25,141 nucleotides of DNA, taken from NCBI GenBank assembly GCA_900618425.1, contig UZAN01040807.1:1-25141 (forward strand), given 5' to 3'. Under the pieces are notes generated by a model. It did no database searches. It was given only the letters and a program-made list of their open reading frames with translations, and was not told the DNA's origin. The DNA is from Echinostoma caproni. Taxonomy: Eukaryota > Platyhelminthes > Trematoda > Plagiorchiida > Echinostomatidae. The translations under genes were made by a program, and so were the position numbers. Positions 20,160 through 25,141 of this stretch are shown one piece after another (position 1 is the first letter of the stretch; each line of letters begins with the position of its first letter).

Positions 20160-20558
20160 TTTATAGTTACATCCTATTTTGATTCGGTGGACCCAAATTT
20201 CAAGATCTATCAGTGTAAACTGCATCTATTCTTGGCTGAACTTCGTTCTATCCAGGTCCACATTGCATCACGGTGGACGATTAGCTAAACTCCAACTTCA
20301 TTCAAACCATTCATCTCTGCCAGTTACCCAACTACCGAAGCATATATTATGAAGGAATCATCTCGTCTATTAAAGTGGATCCGATTCATTAGGCAACAGG
20401 CATCAGAAACTTTATCGATTCTCAATGAAACGCGACTGGTGAATTCATTCCAAGTTACAAGAGTTCCCCTTAAAGTCAAGATGGATGTAATTCCAGTCAA
20501 CACGATTAACCATCGAGTACCTCGGAGAACTGCACACATGATTTTGGAGTGTGAGTGA
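20160..20558 (+). other. Possible unidentified coding remnant or exon
   Basis: One frame stays open over about 133 codons except for a single stop at 20286-20288. It reads FDSVDPNFKIYQCKLHLFLA, and after the stop ASYPTTEAYIMKESSR, RLLKWIRFIRQQASETL and NSFQVTRVPLKVKMD. A pyrimidine-rich run with acceptor-like ctctgccag ends at 20323, and a good donor-like sequence gt-gag-t begins at 20558, so an internal exon of about 234 nt is formally possible. No family is recognised. The opposite strand is also open for 89 codons, which argues for chance. Confidence 0.2.
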
Positions 20559-20779
20559 GTCATTAGATTTGAACCGCAGTTTGACTCATACAATGACCAG
20601 TTTGGTTGTGTATGTGGAAAATAGAACGTGAAATAAAATGGTTGGCAGAGCCCTCACTGTACACCACAGTTTCAATCTTGTTGACTGTCGTCTGTCTATC
20701 AACTCAAAAGCAGATCAAACCCGAGATCATACAGGTAGCAAGAGAAGCGAGACAATCTAGTCGCACATCATATACCCGA
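20559..20779. other. Unassigned short stretch
   Basis: No feature is recognised between the possible coding remnant and the tRNA-like arm. Confidence 0.4.
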
Positions 20780-20862
20780 TAGTGGCAGTAGTAATAATAA
20801 TAATAGAGTGAACAGTGTGCCTGCGTACTACCGATGATGACTTGAGTTCAATTCTCAGCTGG
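20780..20862 (+). other. Weak tRNA-like sequence with (TAA)n expansion
   Basis: A good T-arm, TTGAG-TTCAATT-CTCAG, is seen near 20843-20859, with a 7-nt loop that fits the box B consensus. Upstream, tggcagtag could be the start of box A, but the D-loop position is taken up by a taataataataata run (about 20788-20804). A tRNA-derived head disrupted by microsatellite growth would explain this. Only the T-arm is convincing. Confidence 0.3.
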
Positions 20863-21049
20863 TTTGATAAAGTTTCATAGTTGCTTTTATTCGACAGAAA
20901 CTGAAACAGATGTAGATTGCTTCTCAGTTTTTCACTTGTGAGTAACCTTTGATCTGTGCACGGCAAAGCAGTTCATCTTATAATCAAACTGCATCATGTA
21001 GTACTCCATTTTAACGGTCCAAATTATTGAACGTCTTGAATGAATATCT

Positions 21050-21212
21050 TTCTGCTTCCTTTTTTATTTACTGAATATACAAATATACTGTCCACATCCA
21101 GGAATGGGGGCCGCGGTCGCCTGGGAAGACTGGTGGCGATGAAGCGGTTTGAACCCCGGACTCCCAGATCGCAAGTTGGTAACCTAACCACTTGGCCACG
21201 ACGGACACTGTA
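21050..21212 (-). mobile_element. tRNA-headed SINE, second family, copy C3
   Basis: On the minus strand, box A TGGCCAAGTGGT (21187-21198) is an excellent match and box B GGGTTCAAACC is at 21146-21156. The body includes gcttcatcgccaccag, and the 3' end is tttgtatattcagtaaat plus an A-rich tail. The tail is the one seen in C1 and C2, while head and body differ. So this is either another subfamily or a chimera built on the same 3' end. A shared 3' end is usual for SINEs copied by the same LINE. Confidence 0.7.
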
Positions 21213-22254
21213 ACCAGCATACAGAATAGTGCGTTTGCACAGATTTGTTATCTGATATCTTGTGAGAAAAGGGAAAGAGGGAAATTGAAAACACTGTCAT
21301 CTATCATTTGATAGTGACAATTCTTTGGTAAAAATTTAGAGCATATACTATCGATGAAACTTACAGCGGCCGTAATCGATCACGGAATCAATGAACAGGA
21401 TAATGATGATCTGCAATTATTTATTTTTCACATTTCTCGATATACGCTGCACCCACATGACCTGGTGTTTTTTTAGGATGGGGGTTGGGGGAATCTGTAT
21501 GGATTTCGGCGTTCAACTTGAGGCGTAAAATATCTTATCTGTGAGAACTTATTAAGCACTTAACATTGCTTTAGGTTATCTATTCAAGGATACCACTTCA
21601 GACGATGGAGCACACAATTTGTTCAGTAACTTCTCGCGAAGAACAAGTACCGGTATAAACATGAGGAAACAAATCACGTGCACTCTAACTATACCATTAT
21701 GATGTTTGATTGTTCAACACAAGTATTCAACTAAGGACCTTAAAAGTTCTCAATCTGCTTGGTAATTTATCGATTTTGAAGATGCATCCAACCTATTTAA
21801 AAATGTTGTGGTATATTTTAAGTACTGTATACTAAGCGGTATGACCTCACTAGGGGACTAAGGTTCACAATAAACTTCCATGAGGTGACCTTAGATTACT
21901 GCAATGTTTGGGGTAAATATCATCATGTGGCTCTGTAAGAGGTGAGACGGCTAGCAAAGCCATCTGATTCTTTCCTGTTCCGAAAAGACTGGAGGGCGAG
22001 CCAAGAAATTACGGAGTCCAGCAATAGAAAATTACACAGTAGCATAGCTGGATGAGTATCATCTTTGGTGAAGACTTCACCGCCTCTGAAGCAGCGGAGT
22101 CGTACGATAAGTGGAAACCTGCGAATTTAGATAATTCCGTCAAGTGTTGACTAATGGTCACTTATATTATTTCCTTTAGTAGTATTATTCTATTATTGCT
22201 TCTGCGTATTGTAGTAAAAATATTATTAATAAATACGACTAAAATATTTGTGAT
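21213..22254. other. Unassigned region
   Basis: About 1 kb without a supported gene or repeat; no ORF longer than 60 codons is seen before 22154. Confidence 0.4.
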
Positions 22255-22394
22255 AAGCGACAAAGAGCACTGGACAGCCGTTTCGTCCTGTTTGGGACCC
22301 GTCAGCAGTGCGTACTTTTGCGTGTCTCTGTCAGGACTCCAACCGCGAACAGTCGGGTTGGGACTTCAAACTCTTTACCCTGAGCTACACAGTC
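22255..22394 (-). mobile_element. tRNA-headed SINE with hammerhead body, copy B
   Basis: On the minus strand, box A TAGCTCAGGGT (22377-22387) and box B GGTTGGAGTCC (22334-22344) form a tRNA-like head. It differs from the head of copy A, which has TGGCTGAGTGG. The hammerhead module at 22267-22311 follows, with the shared words CGCACTGCTGA and GGCTGTCC. After it, an AT-rich sequence on the minus strand may be the tail. A plus-strand ORF crossing it (22154-22444) is an antisense shadow. Sharing of the body but not the head suggests that head exchange has occurred in this SINE family. Confidence 0.75.
22267..22311 (-). ncRNA. Hammerhead ribozyme (type I, very short stem III), copy B
   Basis: Minus strand, in order: stem I 5' arm GCACTG (22306-22311); core CTGACGG (22299-22305), where consensus is CUGANGA, so the last core A is G; stem II GTCC/GGAC with loop CAAACA (22285-22298); intact GAAA (22281-22284); C, loop GGCT and G (22275-22280), a stem III of about two pairs; cleavage triplet GTC (22273-22275); and stem I 3' arm CAGTGC (22267-22272), perfectly complementary over six pairs. 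Stem II and GAAA closely resemble the schistosome Sm-alpha hammerhead as I remember it. Self-cleavage would occur after the C at 22273. The single core change probably lowers activity strongly. Confidence 0.8.
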
Positions 22395-22479
22395 GATGGT
22401 CTCCGCCTTGTGCGGATGGTTCAATCAATTTAGAGTATCAATAATAATGATAAATCTAATAATCTCGAAAACTTTCAGT

Positions 22480-22675
22480 CATTATGGTGATGACTTTTCA
22501 TATGTGACACTCCTTTCCGTTTCGTCTTCGAAGCCTCTTCTCATTTTTCTGATGTCCATGAAGTCCCAATAATATTCAATTTGGTTAAGATTGGGTGTGA
22601 AGGCTGTTTAAGTATCTTAAAATCGTGCACAAACCGAGAGCAATGTGTCCATGTGTCACGCACAGGCGGGTCCAA
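22480..22675 (-). pseudogene. Degenerate Tc1/mariner-type transposase C-terminus
   Basis: The minus strand reads LDPPVRDTWTHCSRFVHDF and KILKQPSH in one frame, then TPNLNQIEYYWDFMDIRK after a shift. The second part fits the family's S-P-D-L-N-P-I-E-x-x-W signature, with the catalytic Glu at 22575-22577. The first part supplies an Asp at 22670-22672, about 31 residues upstream, a little short of the usual 34. The Asp of S-P-D-L is Asn here. The N-terminal part and the inverted ends are not recognisable. It is a separate copy from the one at 4.1-4.5 kb, and the sequences are too different to be recent duplicates. Confidence 0.5.
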
Positions 22676-23789
22676 CCTCACATTTTGGATATTTGTGGAA
22701 GCAGGCTGTTATTCTTGTCCGCTGAGAAACAGATCTGAGTAACAAAAGAACGAGGAGCACAAGTTCACCTCATTCTTTCATACAAATTATCACGGGACCA
22801 ATGACATCATTCACGACATCTCATCGTGAATCTGACTATCGCAGTTCAAATAATTTACTGCCTTATTTCCGTGAGTCAAAACCACATTTACATTGTCCCA
22901 TTAAATATCGGCTTCTTATGAACGCTTTTAAAGAGGGGAAATCTTCTCGCACGTTTCACACACCGACTGTGCTGAGTGAGCTTCACTGACCAAACCAGTA
23001 TGGCGACAAAACTTATGGTGCACCTGGTCCTCGCCATTATCAGAAGAAGTGGGTTAATTTTGCTCATGGTATTTCGTCAATGGTGCCCATAATCTACCGC
23101 CTTGGTTTCCACATTTCTGTGCACAGTAAAAGTCAACAGGGGAAGCTTTTGCCTCAAATTTACCTTGAGGCCTTCGCAAAACCGCTGATTTGACCAATAT
23201 CACTTAAGGCTTTGATCGACCGATACGTGAGTCTCTTGGACTACCACATTACTCTTGAGAGTATCAGCAGTCGCTCAAGTGAGTGCGCGGGATAATATTT
23301 ACCAACAACCAAATAGGTTTGAACAGTCACGATGAAAAGGAGTAAATGTATGCTAGAACGTTGGAAATTGTTTAGTTCACATCTAGAGCAGTAAATTTCT
23401 CCTTGTAGATGTGACAATGGGTAAACCAGCTGATTGTAGACTTCCGAAGAACTTCTATTTTAGCTACTCATGAGTAGTGTGAATACAATAACCAAATTCA
23501 CGTACGAGCAAATTGCTTCCAATACTTCGGAGTAGTATGGAGATGACCATGTGAAAACAAATCTCCTTAGTTATAGGACAGAGGTTCACCATTACCTTGC
23601 CTATGTTCAGCATATCAGAATTAGCATGGGTGCGCTATTGAGCGACTTCAACTGCTCACTTTGCTAATGGTGGTCATTGATGACGATAGTTCGTTGTTCT
23701 TTGGTGATTGCATAGGAGCCATTGACATTCGTACTAATGCTCACTGACATTTTGCGGTCCAAGTGGAATTCAATTAAACGACCTGTAAT
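22676..23789. other. Unassigned region, may include rest of the Tc1-like relic
   Basis: No clear domain on either strand. A plus-strand frame 22801-22989 and its continuation with one stop (to about 23195) are open but unidentified. The N-terminal half of the neighbouring transposase would be expected here on the minus strand and cannot be read. Confidence 0.35.
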
Positions 23790-23978
23790 TGGTGATGTTA
23801 TCCGGGTGGTAAAGGTCACCAAATTATCTCCACAGAGGATGCGTTGGAATCCCACCACCACCGCCCGACTTTCCTCCTTCTCTGTGTGATGCGTGACAGC
23901 CCTTTTGTTGCTGGTTTCCCCTCCCTGGTAATAGTCACTATATATTCAATAAAGGGAACTAAAGGAAAAGAGAAAAAT
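23790..23978 (+). mobile_element. tRNA-headed SINE, second family, copy C2
   Basis: Plus-strand copy of the element seen at 16452-16642 on the minus strand. Shared words include tcaccaaattatc, atcccaccaccac, cccgactttcc, gacagccctttt and tatattcaataaa, followed by a ggaaaagagaaaaa tail. Box B CGTTGGAATCC is at 23842-23852. Box A (near 23799-23811, tatccgggtggt) is badly worn. Identity with C1 is roughly 70-75 percent by eye, so both are old. Confidence 0.75.
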
Positions 23979-24355
23979 GTTTCAAGTAACCAATAATCTA
24001 ACTTGTGCATTTCACATAGAACAATGAGAAGCAGTTAACTACCATCATTTTCAATTCCACCTCATGGGTGCTAAAAGTTCTTACATTTTGAGAATAGATC
24101 TCTGCTCTATTAACGAGGAAAAACACCACAAGACTTTTGGGTATGTTGTGGGTTCCCAGTGTCGTAAGCCCTTGCCCATTTGCACAGAAAAGCATTCTTG
24201 AGGAAAGCTCATTCAAAGTTAACTTAACAGGTGGTTACATATATAAGGCAAGATTACTAGTACAGAGATCTTGGCCAGGTACAATTCAGCTTATAACGCT
24301 GACGGGGAAACGTTAACTGGCCAGGATGAGCGTTAATCAGTGTTGGTTCTCGAGG

Positions 24356-24375
24356 AGGTGAAAGGTCAAAGGTCA
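24356..24375 (+). promoter_or_regulatory. Nuclear-receptor-type DR1 element, three tandem half-sites
   Basis: AGGTGA-A-AGGTCA-A-AGGTCA: two perfect AGGTCA half-sites separated by one A, preceded by a third with one change at the same 1-bp spacing. DR1 is the consensus for HNF4 and RXR-type receptors, which flatworms possess. The site could simply be part of an unrecognised repeat; no gene is identified next to it. Confidence 0.35.
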
Positions 24376-24698
24376 GAAGGAATAATAGGAATGCGCTGAC
24401 CAAATTTTGGTGGAGGTTGCGCAATAAGCGGATGGATGGAGGACGTTGCGTAAGATGCACCAGTGACCAGAAAGAGAGCCATGCAAAGCATGTGAATTGA
24501 TAGAGAGATCAATAGAGAACGAAAAAGATAATTCTCATTTAAGATAGTGGTGAATACTGCAGGGTTATGATGAGTGTGTGTAGGGTGAGTTGACCCTCTG
24601 CATTATGCACAGCCAGCGCGGTGCCCAGGTTAGCTAGAGTAACAGCCTATTCTGCCATCATAGGTTATGACTGAAGCAATGGTTTCAGCTGTGGTTGA
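24376..24698. other. Unassigned non-coding stretch
   Basis: No gene or known repeat is recognised. Confidence 0.35.
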
Positions 24699-24941
24699 AT
24701 GGATCCTACTTATTACTTGGAGATATCTCACGGAGATATATATACAGTGAATTACTTTAAAGGTATCCAGTGTGTTCACAATGTGTCCAGTATCGAAGTA
24801 GCCGAGAACCGAGCTACAACTCTACCTAACCGTTCCTTTAAAGAGGACTATAGGGCAATACATGTTAATAATCGTCTTGTCATATGTCCAGTGAATCGCA
24901 CAATACAATTACATATGAAAAAATTATATACATGTAAATAA
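24699..24941 (+). CDS. Small ORF of unknown nature (80 codons)
   Basis: An ORF starts with ATG directly after an in-frame stop and ends in TAA. The peptide begins MDPTYYLEISHGDIYTVN, has neither a signal peptide nor a membrane segment, and is rich in Asn, Val and Arg near its end. No family is recognised, and a frame of this size is expected by chance in 25 kb. Listed because it is the longest open frame at the right edge. Confidence 0.12.
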   Translation: MDPTYYLEISHGDIYTVNYFKGIQCVHNVSSIEVAENRATTLPNRSFKEDYRAIHVNNRLVICPVNRTIQLHMKKLYTCK

Positions 24942-25141
24942 ATTTGACCACTGCTGGTCTTGTTACAATTCCTTGCTCGCCCTGCACGCCGTTGTTATCG
25001 TCAGAAACTGAGTTGTAATCGGATGCTTTCATTACTATTGTTATATTATATATGAAACCACCTGATGCTCTATGTTGAAAAGAAATTTACTCTTGGACTC
25101 CTCAAGTGGGATGCCAGTAACCCTGTACTCATCAGCGCACA
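24942..25141. other. Right edge, nothing recognised
   Basis: No feature could be supported in the last 200 bases. Any element here may continue beyond the window. Confidence 0.4.

Noticed and set aside
24143..24160. 16-base match (ttgtgggttcccagtg) to LTR-like copy 1
   Set aside because: No similarity beyond the match on either side, so probably coincidental.
1..25141. CRISPR array, prokaryotic operon, rRNA or intact tRNA gene
   Set aside because: No spaced direct repeats, no ribosome binding site pattern, no rRNA-like blocks; the window is eukaryotic repeat-rich DNA.

Overview
This window looks like eukaryotic, repeat-dominated non-coding DNA from a flatworm, most likely a digenean trematode. 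The basis is the mixture of repeats: a CR1/Jockey-type LINE, a Penelope-like GIY-YIG fragment, Tc1/mariner relics, LTR-like elements, and tRNA-headed SINEs, two of which carry a hammerhead ribozyme fold as the schistosome Sm-alpha elements do. No bacterial-style operon, ribosome binding site or intact long ORF is present. The species cannot be fixed from this sequence alone. No host protein-coding gene can be supported with confidence, and every recognisable coding stretch is a broken transposable-element remnant. An assembly gap of 651 N lies at 12574-13224, and single N bases lie at 7576 and 13595.

Layout. Positions 1-6690 hold a 27-bp perfect inverted repeat (34-125), two LTR-like repeats in opposite orientation (about 1320-1775 on + and 5500-5985 on -), a possible RNase H relic near 3.3 kb and a Tc1/mariner transposase relic near 4.1-4.5 kb. 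Positions 6690-9595 are a nearly full-length but frameshifted CR1/Jockey-superfamily LINE, with an APE endonuclease, a reverse transcriptase with YADD, a conserved C-terminus and a simple-repeat 3' tail. Abutting it, 9596-10384 is bounded by long inverted repeats and encloses an antisense Penelope-type GIY-YIG endonuclease remnant. Positions 10385-14600 hold little apart from an AT microsatellite and the gap.

The right half, 14.6-24 kb, is rich in tRNA-derived elements. Two SINEs (near 14.7 and 22.3 kb) have different tRNA-like heads joined to the same 45-nt hammerhead module. Three further SINEs (near 16.5, 21.1 and 23.9 kb) share another body and tail. There is also an isolated tRNA-Val(CAC)-like sequence at 15571-15653 and a weaker tRNA-like arm near 20.8 kb. 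A CRE/CCAAT/AATAAA-rich, LTR-like stretch ends in a (CTA)n array near 18.9 kb, and a second Tc1-like transposase relic lies near 22.6 kb.

The most noteworthy content is the pair of hammerhead-bearing SINEs. They have a very short stem III, the minimal architecture known from Penelope-like retroelements, while the classical schistosome hammerhead has a longer stem III. Each copy departs from the catalytic core at one different position, so they look like decayed copies of a once active family. All identifications are by eye; none was checked by search or folding software.
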